This document shows, piece after piece, positions 1-9,700 of a DNA stretch of 64,000 bases; the stretch's first letter is position 1, and the number at the start of each line of letters is the position of its first letter. The notes beneath the pieces were generated by a model. The model was not told the origin of the DNA and did not search any database. It saw nothing but the letters and a program-made list of their open reading frames with translations. The stretch comes from Charina bottae (lineage: Eukaryota; Chordata; Lepidosauria; Squamata; Charinaidae), in assembly GCA_023362775.1 (NCBI GenBank), contig JALMGJ010000005.1:86377421-86441420 (forward strand), read 5' to 3'. Made by a program: the position numbers and the translations under genes.

Positions 1-505
1 TTTGTGTAGCAGCACGGGTGACTTGTTGCCTTCGGGGCGGAGCCATGAGGGGAACTGGTGCAGGTGCCTGGGAGTCCCAGCACCCACCTGGGGAGCTATC
101 TCCTGGAGGAGGAGTTTCAGGCTGGGCCTCGGGGGGCGGGGTTACGGTTACCCAACCGCAAGTTGTCTCTCCTGGCCCATCGCCACCCTCACCTCCATTC
201 CCCCCTTTCCCAAGCAAGACATGGTATAGGTAAAAGAAGTTAACGACAATACTAATTAGCAGGAGAATCATAACCACCCAGATGGAAGGCATGAGGCCCA
301 CACGGATGCAAGCAGTGGCTCTCAACCTTTGGTGTGCATCCATCCCGTGGGCCCCCCTTTTTGCAACCAAATAAGAGAGGAGCCTCGTAGCCCGTGTGAC
401 GGGTGTTGGCCTCTGGAGCAACACCTGCAAGGGGTGAGATGCCTTGTCTTCATCTCCCGTTCGTAGAGGGACAGCTTCCGGAGTGTCACCAGAAGGGGAG
501 ACCTT
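1..505 (-). other. Open frame with hydrophobic segment, possibly endogenous-retroviral
   Basis: On the minus strand one frame stays open for 168 codons from just after a TGA at 506-508 to the window's left edge, where it runs out of the window. The first in-frame ATG is at 341-343. About 15-20 residues after it comes a strongly hydrophobic run (WVVMILLLISIVV, near 240-285), preceded by a basic stretch and followed by a Gly/Pro-rich tail. This is the layout of a signal or membrane anchor. It lies downstream, in transcription sense, of the minus-strand retroviral LTR and gag remnant, so an envelope leader is one reading. I recognise no specific homologue, and a spurious GC-rich open frame is also possible. 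Confidence 0.3.
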
Positions 506-509
506 TCAT

Positions 510-2480
510 ATGGGTTTACGCAAAGGTAGCCTCAGGGGCTGGGCAGGGTCCCTCTCCGCTCGCCAGGCTGATGGCGTAGGTTATGCTAAGCTAATCCTTA
601 CATTTCTCCCTTTGTATAAACAAGCGAAATGCTATGCGCCAGCCCACCAAAGGGGTGCACTCATGAGGAACACAACTGAGTAGTAACACTCAGTAATTAC
701 TATTACTTTGGAAGGCTGGGCTCAAGCAACGTGTGGTAATAACAGTTATCCCATCAATGGAAGACATTTGGAATCAAAGAGAAAAGAAGATTTCCCAGAG
801 CAAGTAAAACCAGAAAAACAATGCATCCCCAATCAGTGAAAATATTACTGAACCAGTCCAAATAGCTTATAGTCAAATAATGCATGTAAGCGTGTTACAG
901 AAGCAAAAACAAATAGCTCAGGGTATGCAAAATCCTTAGTCTCCCAGTAGAAGATTCCATTCCCCCACGCATGCACTCACCACATCAGCAACTTCTGATG
1001 TGTGAGATAGAACATGCATAAAAATAAAAAATCCAAAAACATGCCTAGAGGGCTAGAAAATAAAAAGGCTAGGAAATTAAAATGAGCATTGACATAATGT
1101 AATGTAAGGAGTAGACTGCTTTTGCAGTAAAAATTTTCAAAAACGGAAAAAAACACAAAACCTCCAGATAGACTATGCCAATCCATGGAGGCTCCATTAT
1201 TGCCAAAATCTTCAGAAATAAAAAAACTCTTCTTTTTTTTTTTTGTTATTCACACACCACACAGTTCAACAAACTGAAAACATACACACACAACCACACA
1301 CTCATAAGTTAAGACTCAGATAAAATTCTAGTAAAGGGGTCCAAAGTTTAGCTGACTTATTATCAACCCCTTGTGCATCGGAAAATCCTTGCCTTTTCCT
1401 CTGTCTCCTCGCCCATCTTCCGGAAAATTCCCAGTTCTATCTACATGCTTCTAGGGAGCCAACACAGGCGAGAGGAATTTCTGTGTGCATTTTCCCTGTT
1501 ACTTCTCAGCATCCTAATTTTGCTCATTAGAGGCAGAACTCTAGTGGGCATATTTCTCCCCCCTCCTCTTCCCCCACAAGGGCAGAAGGCAGAGCCTAGA
1601 TAGTTACGCGCACACACAGGAAACCAGCATTCAAACTGTACAAAACAGGCTTTTATTGAAACATGACAGGGGAGATTTGGGCAAGGGGGAGGGAAAAAGA
1701 CAAACTCTCACAATTTCACAACCTTTGCTTTACAACTGAAACACACCCTTTCAGGCACACACACACATTTTGGAGGCTTAGCTGACAGCAGTTGGGTGGC
1801 CCCCCGTATTCTTACGGTAAGATTTCTTGCTGAATGTTAGCCTGTTTATGCATTTTTCCTTCTTTTTCAGTGAATGCAGCCATAAGGGCTTGGAGTTTTT
1901 ACAGTTCTCTCTAGACCTTTGGGGCACTTTTGGCTAACCAGGGCCAGTTTTAATATCTCTTTGTGAGTGGGGGGGGGGGGGGCGTAGGGACGCCATCCTC
2001 CTCCCCCTCTCCTCCTGGAGGTGGTATGGAGGTGCGGCTAAGAGCAGCCTGTTTAGGAACAAAAATGCCACTTGTTCCAGTGAATCTGCTCGGCCATTGA
2101 GATTAAGTAATTAAAGAAAGCTTGGAGATAATCAGAGTCCAATGTCCCATGGTGGATAGAATGGCCAGACATCGGAGCAAAAGGCTCCAAGGCGTGACTT
2201 GCAGGGGTCATGCCGCCTTGGGTTTTAAAAGCTTCCAGTTTCTTAAAACACATTTAAAAGGGGTTTTTGGGGTTTTCCTGTTCTTTCCATCCTCACCGGC
2301 CCTGCGTCTCCACTGGCCGCGGCAGCCGCCCGTGGCCGGCAGCGGAAGCCCATGAGGAGCTCACAGGAACAGTGATAACAGTGATAAATAAATACATAAA
2401 TAAATAACCAGGAATGGATGGGTGGGGGGGGGAGGAGTGCAGTCGAGGGACCGCACAATTGAAAGTTGTTCTCTTCTGAA
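510..2480. other. No gene recognised; probable decayed retroviral interior and flank
   Basis: No coding family is recognisable in either strand. A minus-strand AATAAA-type signal (about 1650-1658), a G run (1970-1982) and short A/T runs are the only visible landmarks. The stretch lies between the gag remnant and the left-edge open frame, so it may be degenerate proviral interior, but I see no pol motifs. Confidence 0.3.
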
Positions 2481-2504
2481 TCTTATTTTCTCTTAGATCC
2501 AGGA

Positions 2505-2690
2505 CCTCCAGCAAGCGCTGGATCTATTTGGTAACCAAATTTAAGGTCCTTATCTAGAACCTCCAGCACGCGCTGGACTCGTTCACCAGATAAATTTAAG
2601 GTCCTGTCTCCCAATAACCCCCCAGTACACGCTGGCTAATTTTAAAGGTTATTGCTCTCCCACAAACAGCCTCCCAGCACACGCTGGCAG
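2505..2690 (-). repeat. Four degenerate ~55-bp tandem units in the retroviral interior
   Basis: The short motif CCAGC(A/G)..CGCTGG recurs four times, with GCTGG at 2517, 2572, 2631 and 2683 (spacing 55, 59, 52). Each motif is coupled to a TTTAAAGG/TTTAAGG block. It lies just downstream, in the element's sense, of the gag matrix remnant. Whether it was coding is not visible. Confidence 0.6.
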
Positions 2691-2704
2691 CCTTTAAAGG
2701 CTAT

Positions 2705-3000
2705 TTATCCTACAGAACAACTATCTTGAAAGGGGTTTCCACCGAAGGGGGCTGAAATGTGTTGGATTAAATCGAGCCACACATCGATGTAGGGGGCCTG
2801 ATCGGGATGGCCTTCCGTGGGGTGGCAAATGTACCCTTGGCCAGCCACCCGACTTGAAAGGTTGGCCATTCTCCCTTACAATAAATCCTCAATTTCTGTC
2901 TTCTTCACTTAATGCCGTAGTCCTGACTGACATAGGCAAGCTTAAAATACTTTCTCATACATCCTAAGGGGATAGAGGGCACACTACCTCCTCCACCCAT
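2705..3000 (-). pseudogene. Broken gammaretrovirus-like gag matrix remnant
   Basis: An ATG at 2998-3000 is followed by glycine (an MG start, as in myristoylated Gag). The frame meets a TGA at 2905-2907 after 31 codons. Beyond the stop the same frame shows the segment EWPTFQVGW (about 2845-2871), characteristic of gammaretroviral matrix proteins. A frame change follows, and a second matrix-like piece, GHPDQAPYIDVW, is visible in another frame from about 2812 to a TAA at 2705-2707. The region is thus interrupted by at least one nonsense codon and one frameshift and cannot make a matrix protein. It sits about 660 bases downstream of the primer-binding site, which is a plausible gag position. Recognition rests on two short blocks; assignment to a class I (gamma-like) endogenous retrovirus is inference. 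Confidence 0.75.
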
Positions 3001-3602
3001 ATTCCTCCCAGGGCACCAGACAAGACAATGAGGGAAGGGGGTTTGAGAAAAAGGTAAGGGGTCCTTCACTCTCGGGATAACATAGAGGGACTGGTCACGT
3101 TCTCAAGCCTGACCCCAGGAGCCGGACACTCACGGTCTCCACTGGGAACTGCAGACTTCACTCACTTCTCACTGGCCCAAGGTGCCGGACACTCAACGGT
3201 CACCGTTGGGAAACGCAGCGAACATTCACACAGCAATCACAACACACAACCTCCCCTCCTTTTCTCTTTTTTACCCCTCGGTCCCGCCGATATTCCGGCT
3301 CACCGGCTTTTCCCGGCTCAATAGGGATTTTTTCGAGGAACCACAGCCAGCCAACCCTGGCCCCTGTTCGCCCCGGGGGTGATCAACCCCTCCCATCTTC
3401 TCGAGCCGTACTCCTCTGGAGCTCCCTTCCCCAATACTCGCCTGCAGGGCTTGTTTCCTCATCTTCCAGCGCTGAGGTTCTGCCTGGTCTCAGTTCCTCG
3501 CAAGTGGTTCTTGAAGGCGTCAGCCGACGCTACAGAGAGCTGGTGTCACTGGGAAGTCCCTCGGAACAAAAATGTCCGATGGCGCCTGGGAAATTCCCCT
3601 TG

Positions 3603-3608
3603 ACTTAC
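3603..3608 (-). promoter_or_regulatory. Candidate retroviral major splice donor
   Basis: On the minus strand the sequence reads TTG|GTAAGT, a full consensus 5' splice site, about 55 bases downstream of the putative primer-binding site. This is the usual place for a retroviral leader donor. Position and consensus are seen; use is inferred. Confidence 0.5.
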
Positions 3609-3660
3609 CAAATCCCTGCGAGCGTGGTGACCCTCCAGAGGGGCCTCAGGGCCCCGTCGT

Positions 3661-3678
3661 GTCCCATCTGGGGTGCCA
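3661..3678 (-). promoter_or_regulatory. Putative retroviral primer-binding site
   Basis: Four bases inside the LTR edge, the minus strand reads TGGCACCCCAGATGGGAC, starting with the TGG expected to pair with a tRNA CCA end. It partly resembles the lysine-tRNA(1,2) type binding site, but with several mismatches, so the primer tRNA is uncertain. Confidence 0.55.
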
Positions 3679-3682
3679 GAAA

Positions 3683-4170
3683 TGTAGCGGGAAAACTCAC
3701 CTTCCCAAATGACGGGACATGAGACCAAGCGAAGTTAGAGAACACAGGTTTATTGCTAGCAAGGTTCAGAGTAATAACTTGGCAAATTCTGAACACCGGG
3801 TCACACCCGGGGCTTATCTTTTATAGGGTTTGTAATCCAGACAATCAGGATATGACAAGATCTTACGTGTCACAAGCTCAGCTTGTTTCAGACAGATTGT
3901 TCCAGACATAGAATCATCTTACGTGTCACAAGCGCAGCTTGTTTATAATTAGCACATCAAAACAGGATAACAAAAGGGGAACTTATCGTACACCATCTGT
4001 GAGTTTAGGGAAGTATAGAAAACTTACAATGTCTGCACCTTTGTGTTACAAGGGTTAGTATCCGTGCAAGAACATTGAGCAAGACTTCTATCTCTGTCTT
4101 ATGTTTGCAACAGAGAAATGTTAATTAAGCTTCTAATATCAAAAGGAGACTTTTGGGCCTACCTGCTTCA
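3683..4170 (-). mobile_element. Endogenous retrovirus 5' LTR (outer edge uncertain)
   Basis: Read on the minus strand, the inner edge ends ...CGCTACA at 3683. AATAAA lies at 3749-3754 and a TATAAAA box at 3819-3825, in the order U3-R-U5 requires. U3 carries a duplicated block (TTACGTGTCACAAGC, starting near 3863 and 3919 on the plus strand), like a duplicated enhancer. The primer-binding site, splice donor and gag remnant follow in the expected order. The outer edge is not fixed by a second LTR; 4170 is a guess based on a terminal CA. No TSD could be tested because the other proviral end is outside the window. Confidence 0.7.
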
Positions 4171-4406
4171 CTTAGAGAAGGGGTAGCAAATTTTAGGCTT
4201 GCAGAAGCTCTTTTCTGTGGTCATCCATCAGTCAACCGAGTAGCCCAAGACCTTTCTGGCTTAATTATCTCTGCATTAATGTTGGGGTTTGTATATACCC
4301 AGGAATTTACAGTTAGATAAATTATACTGGAGAGGCTTGATATCTAGGTGAGAGGGGAATTATTCTGCAAGTCATCCAATTAGCAGCCATTGTTGTAGGG
4401 ATGATG

Positions 4407-4732
4407 TGTCAGTGTGTGACTCATACTACAGGTGCTAATAGTTTAGTTGGGTGTGGCAGATGATGAGAGTGACCTATAATGTGATTGGTCAGTTTATGTA
4501 TATAAGCAGAGGAGTCTGGTATTCTTTTTTCTTGTTGCTGGATTGAAACTTCTCATCGCTGTATTGCTGTATCATTTGTTACTGCTGTTGGATGTATTTG
4601 GACTACGTATGTATATAAAGTAAATAGGCTATTTTATCTAATCTCTGTTTGAGTGTCTATTTACTGCATAGAACGTGGATCACTGGTGTCTTGGAAAAAG
4701 GAGCAGGCCGCCCCACGGTGCACACTCTGACA
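4407..4732 (+). mobile_element. Probable solo LTR with TGTCAG...CTGACA ends
   Basis: The 326-bp segment begins TGTCAGTGTGTG and ends CACACTCTGACA, an imperfect 12-bp terminal inverted repeat with TG...CA ends. Inside, an inverted CCAAT box (ATTGG, about 4483) precedes a TATATAAG box (about 4498-4505), a compact promoter. Flanking 5-mers do not match, so no TSD is visible. A gypsy-type LTR is the likeliest identity. Confidence 0.5.
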
Positions 4733-6535
4733 ATTAAGTACAAGCCTTTAATTGCTGATATACATGCTAGAGAATGAGCAGAGTATTGTAGATCAGCAGC
4801 CAGTTTCCAGTTTGACAATTTTTTTTTTTTAAAAAAAATTCATTTAAAAAGTTCACCATATCAAACCTAGAGCTAAATGGTGGTTCATTCTTTCTCTAAA
4901 TTATACACGTTGACTGAGTAGTTATTTTTTAATTGTTTAAAAAGAGTAAAATCTTTTGTAGAATGGAGGCAAGCTTCTTCCCTGAAGCTCCATTGGAATA
5001 GTCAAAGGACTCAAAATGTTTTTATATTGAGAGCTTTGCAGCAGAAATGAATCTTGTTGTAGGGAATATTTGGGCCACATTTCAGGCAGATGGGTTGATG
5101 ACCTTTTGGGCAAAGGGAAGGGGTGATGCCAAGAAATAATGCTGTCCTTTCTCAGTATGGTGGACTGACTCCTGATGGTTAGGAGAAGTAGAAGAGAACA
5201 ATGTATTTATTTTTCTTTCAAAACAGAAGGGGAAGTGACCAAGTAGTTAAAAGAAAGATTTCCTCCTAAGTTCTTTATTTCCTGTTCTCAAGATTATTTC
5301 ATTGGATCAAAGATGACAAGCTGCACACAAGGATCACTCTGATTTGAGGATATACATATCAATCATGAATCCAGTTTTATACTCTCTTCCTTTTCCATCA
5401 AGGCATTTTAAGAGATCAAGCATCAAAAGGTTGGGCTGGGAGGGGTCTTTGTTTTTGGAGCATGACAGAGTTGGAAAACAGAAATGGGAAGAATTTTGAA
5501 CTGGGAGTAGGGCAAATTAGAATTGTCCATTCTACCTTGTTAAATGCTATCCTGTATTCCCCTGGTTTGCTGTCAGGATGCGATGGTATGTTAGAATGAC
5601 ATTGGAAGACTGGAGGGAGAGCCACAGAAAAAAGATGTAAAAGATGTCTCAGCCCACAGAAGGAGGGAGGGTATGGGAAACGTTTCAGGAGGGACTTTTC
5701 CTAGTTTTCTGGAGACCCAAAGGAAAGAAGGGGAGAAATACTTTTTCTTGCAAGATTCTGTTAATGTAACCTTACAATACAGTAAAGATAGAGCTAGTAC
5801 TGTACTCCTGGTTGTGCTTCTTGTCTGGACTATCTTGCTGGGCTAACACAGCCCTTCAAGGAAGTCCAGATAAGAAGCACAAACCTTGAGTACCAACATG
5901 TTATTTTTAAATCTTTGCATTCTCCAAAGGAATATTGGGATATCAACATTCTACCTGCTATACTTCAAAAGTTACTTCAGATTGATACAGAGTAGAATCC
6001 CTGACTTGCAAAACATCAAGGTGACCAACGAAATATGAAAGCCAAACAATCCAGTGACTCACAGTTAAGGGTGACTGTGAGTCACTGGAACAACCAGTAA
6101 ACTTAGTCATGTTTAATCCACACTTGGAAAAAGAAGTGTGTGTGTGCGTGCATGTGCACATGGCCTCATGAAACATTTACCTTGTCCTCACCTTTTTGAT
6201 AGGCATACTTTCTTATGCTTGTATGTGGAATGTTTCCTATCAGTTATAACTCCAAGTATTATTCAACTATTTTGTATAAGTGTGTGCACCTTTTTTTTAA
6301 GCTGGGGAGCCTTCTAAAAGAAATTCATAAACTCAGAGTGGAAACCCAAATTCTCAAGGAACATATTAACAGATATTATTAACAGAATAACATCTTATTA
6401 ACTGAAAAGATCACAGAAATACTCTCTAGGTTTTAGGTTACCTTAACATGAGCAAGAGTCATGCACAAGAAAGCTGTTTGCAAGTCACCTTGGATTTGGA
6501 AAGCAGAGCTGTATTTTTCCCATAAATTATATTGA
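4733..6535. other. No gene recognised; one short inverted repeat
   Basis: AT-rich sequence with short T/A runs (4818-4842). No ORF of known family and no recognisable repeat apart from the inverted repeat at 6051-6088. Confidence 0.5.
6051..6088. repeat. Perfect 15-bp inverted repeat with 8-bp loop
   Basis: CCAGTGACTCACAGT at 6051-6065 is exactly reverse-complemented at 6074-6088. The arms contain TGACTCA/TGAGTCA, the AP-1 consensus, in mirrored orientation. Confidence 0.9.
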
Positions 6536-6551
6536 AGAGTCTACTCTGAAC

Positions 6552-6794
6552 TTTGTGTACTTTGGCCACATAATGAGAAGACAGGATACCCTGGAGAAGA
6601 AGCTGATGCTAGGAAAAGTGGAAGGCAAAAGGAAGAGGGGCTGACCAAGGGCAAGATGGATGGATGGTATTCTGGAGGTGACGGACTCAACCATTGGGGA
6701 GCTGGGGATGGTGACGGCCGACAGAAAGCTCTGGCGTGGACTGGTCCATGAAGTCACGAAGAGTCGGAAACGACTGAACGAATAAACAACAACA
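6552..6794 (+). mobile_element. 5'-truncated BovB/RTE LINE end with 9-bp TSD
   Basis: The plus strand encodes the C-terminal BovB-type pattern: YFGHIMRR, LEKKLMLGK, EGKRKRG, then a stop, then HEVTKSRKRLNE and a tail of CAA repeats. The TSD ACTCTGAAC occurs at 6543-6551 and 6795-6803, flanking the fragment exactly. This shows a 5'-truncated retrotransposition event. An in-frame TGA after the KRG block and divergence from the later copies mark it as an older insertion. Confidence 0.85.
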
Positions 6795-6803
6795 ACTCTG
6801 AAC

Positions 6804-7899
6804 ATCTTGTAAAAATCAAAAGGCGTTGTGATGGCTGGTTGTTACAGAAGTAATGAATAACTAGCTAATTCAGGACAAAACACGTTGCTCCATCTAACTT
6901 AAATTATGCATGACACCAGACTATGCATTTGAGAGAAAACAATTCAGTGGCATTAAGCAGTCATACATTATGAAGAAAGCTAGTGTAACACTGAGGCTGA
7001 GAATTGCTAGCTGAGAAGCCCTTGGTTCAAGTCTTACCTCTGACTTTATTAGGATGCATGATAAGTCACTCTTTCTGGTGTTCACTACAAGTTGTGTTTG
7101 ACTGCAGTGTGCGTGGTCCCTAGCCAATAAGGAGATGGCTGCATGGTTCTTTCTTTCATTCAAGGAACACATACACTCAGCATCGAGACCGTCTGAATTA
7201 TTAGTTTGCTCTAAGTAGCTTTTAATGACCTTTTCATGATCCATTGTTGAAGTGAGGACAATTCCATTTGCTTCTGATGTTGTCATTCTTTGTTTGGGGG
7301 CTGACTCTCTCCTATATAGCAGTTGCCTTCCACCTTTGTAAATAGGTGCAAGAGAGTAATAAGAGATCTTGCAGGCAGAGAATGAAATTAACTGTAGCCT
7401 TGGAAAGTAATTTTACTGTTTAGTTTCCATAAATCAAATATTTAATGTTGCAGTTAACATCTATCTTATTAGAGGAGAGAGTACGTACTGATGGATCACT
7501 GGAAGTAAATGGCCATTCTTACAGGATCCTTTGAAGAGTTAAATTTTAATTCTATATTTCAAGGTAATTGAGGAGGCCAGATTCTGTCTCAGGAGGGAAG
7601 CCATAAAGCTACTTTCCCAATTAAAATCCAACTGCTGTTGGCTGCTGAATAAGCCGAATGCCATCCAGGCTAAGAGACTATTCTCAATAGCCATGAGTTG
7701 GCAGATATTTGGCCATCTTGTTTCTTTCTGGAGTTACTTCAGACTCCAATCAGCCAGAGTGGGAATTTTCATACCTGATTTAGTAAACCCCCTAGTTAAG
7801 GGTTTGACTTGATTTCAATTATCAAGTCTCTAGATCCCCAGTTTTAATACTTGGACCTAAAAGTAATCTGGAGCTGAAATACATTTGTTAACCTCTTTG
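6804..7899. other. No feature recognised
   Basis: Unique-looking AT-rich sequence. The 121-codon minus-strand open frame at 6921-7286 has no recognisable motif or composition and is not called. Confidence 0.5.
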
Positions 7900-7907
7900 C
7901 CCCAAGA

Positions 7908-8509
7908 CAAGGGTCGGCAAACTTTTTGAGCCGAGAGCCATTTTGGTATGCTTGTGCACATTTTGAAGTGCTCGAGAGCCAGGGGGCGGGGTTTGCGGGC
8001 GGGAGCCAATCGCGTGGAAGGGGGCGCTTTGGCGCGCGCTGATTGGTGGAGGCTCAGAAGGAAGGGCGCTGCCACCAATCAGCATCTCCGTTTCTTCTCC
8101 AGGGTTCTTCTCCTGTAGAAGAAACAGGGACGCTGATTGGTGGAGGCTCAGAAGGAAGGGCGCTGCCACCAATCAGCATCTCCGTTTCTTCTCCAGGGTT
8201 CTTCTCCTGTAGAAGAAACAGGGACGCTGATTGGTGGAGGCTCAGAAGGAAGGGCGCTGCCACCAATCAGCGTCTCCGTTTCTTCTCCAAGGTTCTTCTC
8301 CTGGAGAAGAAACAGGGACGCTGATTGGTGGGGGCGCCCTTCCTTCTGAGCCTCCACCAATCAGCGTCTCTGTCTCAGCGTCTTCTCCAGGGTTCGCGCC
8401 GCTTCCGGAGACCGGCTTTCTGATGTCGGTCGGCAAAGATGGAAAAAGAGCCAGCGTCAGGAGGCCAAAGAGCCAGATCTGGCTCGCGAGCCGCCAATTC
8501 CGACCCTTG
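7908..8509. mobile_element. 602-bp nonautonomous hAT element with internal tandem array
   Basis: An exact 8-bp duplication CCCCAAGA (7900-7907 and 8510-8517) brackets the element, diagnostic of hAT. The ends are CAAGGGTCGG... and ...CCGACCCTTG, a 10-bp terminal inverted repeat, with diverging subterminal blocks (GAGCCGAGAGCC against GGCTCGCGAGCC). The interior is GC-rich and carries no transposase; several frames stay open through it only because of the array. Confidence 0.9.
8040..8370. repeat. 94-bp minisatellite with inverted end unit
   Basis: Three 94-bp units lie at 8040-8133, 8134-8227 and 8228-8321. Each holds an internal inverted pair, CTGATTGGTGG and CCACCAATCAG, and a second one, TTTCTTCTCC/GGAGAAGAAA-like. 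After 8322 the block GGCTCAGAAGGAAGGGCGC reappears reverse-complemented (about 8333-8365), so the array ends in an inverted partial copy. Units 1 and 2 are nearly identical; unit 3 differs by a few substitutions. Confidence 0.9.
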
Positions 8510-9070
8510 CCCCAAGACATTAGTGGAATATAAACACAGAAGTTTAACAGGATATGTTATTTATGCATGTACAATTCTCTGGAAAGACTGCTTGCCAATT
8601 CAAATTTTCTCTAAAAAATGAAATATAGAAATGCTTTCTCCCGCTGAAGAATTTCCAGCTTGAGAATAAGGTGGAAATAAAATCCTTATTCAGGAAATAA
8701 TTATGTATTTTGTAACCAGAAAAAATGGGCATCATAACATAAATTACTCTTTCCAGTGTGTTCACAAGACATGTGAATTAATCCACAAATGTAATTTATA
8801 GCACATGTGTGTATAAAATGCATATGAATATGTGTGTATATAGACACTCTCACGCACACAGAATCCATTTTAAAAATTGATTTTTATTAGAACCCATATA
8901 AATGTTCCAGTTTTTGACAGCAGAAATAATTATTCCATAGGTATGAAATACCCACAGCATATCACTCAGTCCTTTACTGTCTGAATGGGGGACAGTTGTT
9001 ATTGTAGGATAGAAGGCAGGGATTATAATGAAGAACTGAATACAAGGATAGGGGAAGTCAAGCTGCAATA

Positions 9071-9195
9071 TCATAGAATCATAGAGTTGAAAGGGACCTA
9101 AGAGGTCATCAAATCCAACCCTCTGCACACTGCAGGATTCACCACACCATCCCTGATAGATGATTATTCAGCCACTGTTTGAAAACCTTCAGTTT
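9071..9195 (-). mobile_element. CR1 LINE 3' fragment
   Basis: Begins ATCATAGAATCATAGAG, the reverse of the CR1 3' octamer repeat (ATTCTATG). The typical CR1 3' block follows: GTTGAAAGGGACC, AAATCCAACCC, then a body ending near CCACTGTTTGAAAACC. Confidence 0.8.
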
Positions 9196-9223
9196 TCAAT
9201 ATATACAGACGCATGTATACATA

Positions 9224-9634
9224 TAGGTAGTCCTCGCTTAACAACCATTCATTTAGCGATGGTTCAGACTTACGAACGTACTGAAAAAACCCGGCTTATG
9301 ACCGGTCCTCACACTTATGGCCGTCACAGTATCCCCCCGGTCATGTGACCACAATTTGGGCATTTGGCAACCGGTTTGCATTTATGACCGTTGCAGCGTC
9401 CCATGGTCACGTGATCTCCATTGTCGACCTTCCCAGCTGGCTTCTGGCAAGCAAAATCTATGGGGAACCACATGATTTGCTTAATGACCACATGGTTCAC
9501 TTAACGACCGGTGTGACTTGCTTAATGGCCGCTACACAAAAGGTCGTAAAATAGGGTCATATTTGCTTAATGACCACTTTGCTTAGCAACCGAAATTCCG
9601 GTCCAAATTGTGGTCGTTAAGTGAGGACTACCTG
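9224..9634. mobile_element. 411-bp miniature DNA transposon (Tc1/mariner-pogo type)
   Basis: The left end TAGGTAGTCCTCGCTTAAC and the right end, reverse-complemented as CAGGTAGTCCTCACTTAAC, form a terminal inverted repeat of about 24 bp with three mismatches, flanked by TA on both sides. The interior repeats TTTATGACCG, TTAATGACCAC and TTAACGACC motifs and has no transposase. End sequence and TA target suggest a Tigger/pogo relative. Confidence 0.75.
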
Positions 9635-9654
9635 TATATGTTTCATTACAATAT

Positions 9655-9700
9655 CTATCTACCCACCTACCTACCTACTTACCTACCTACTTGTCTATCT
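9655..9700. repeat. (ACCT)/(TCTA) simple repeat
   Basis: Imperfect tetranucleotide tract CTACCTACC...CTTGTCTATC just right of the miniature transposon. Confidence 0.8.

Noticed and set aside
7888..8533. Many overlapping repeated open frames with SASPFLLQG-type peptides
   Set aside because: They are translations of the 94-bp array inside a hAT element; the period keeps frames open on both strands.
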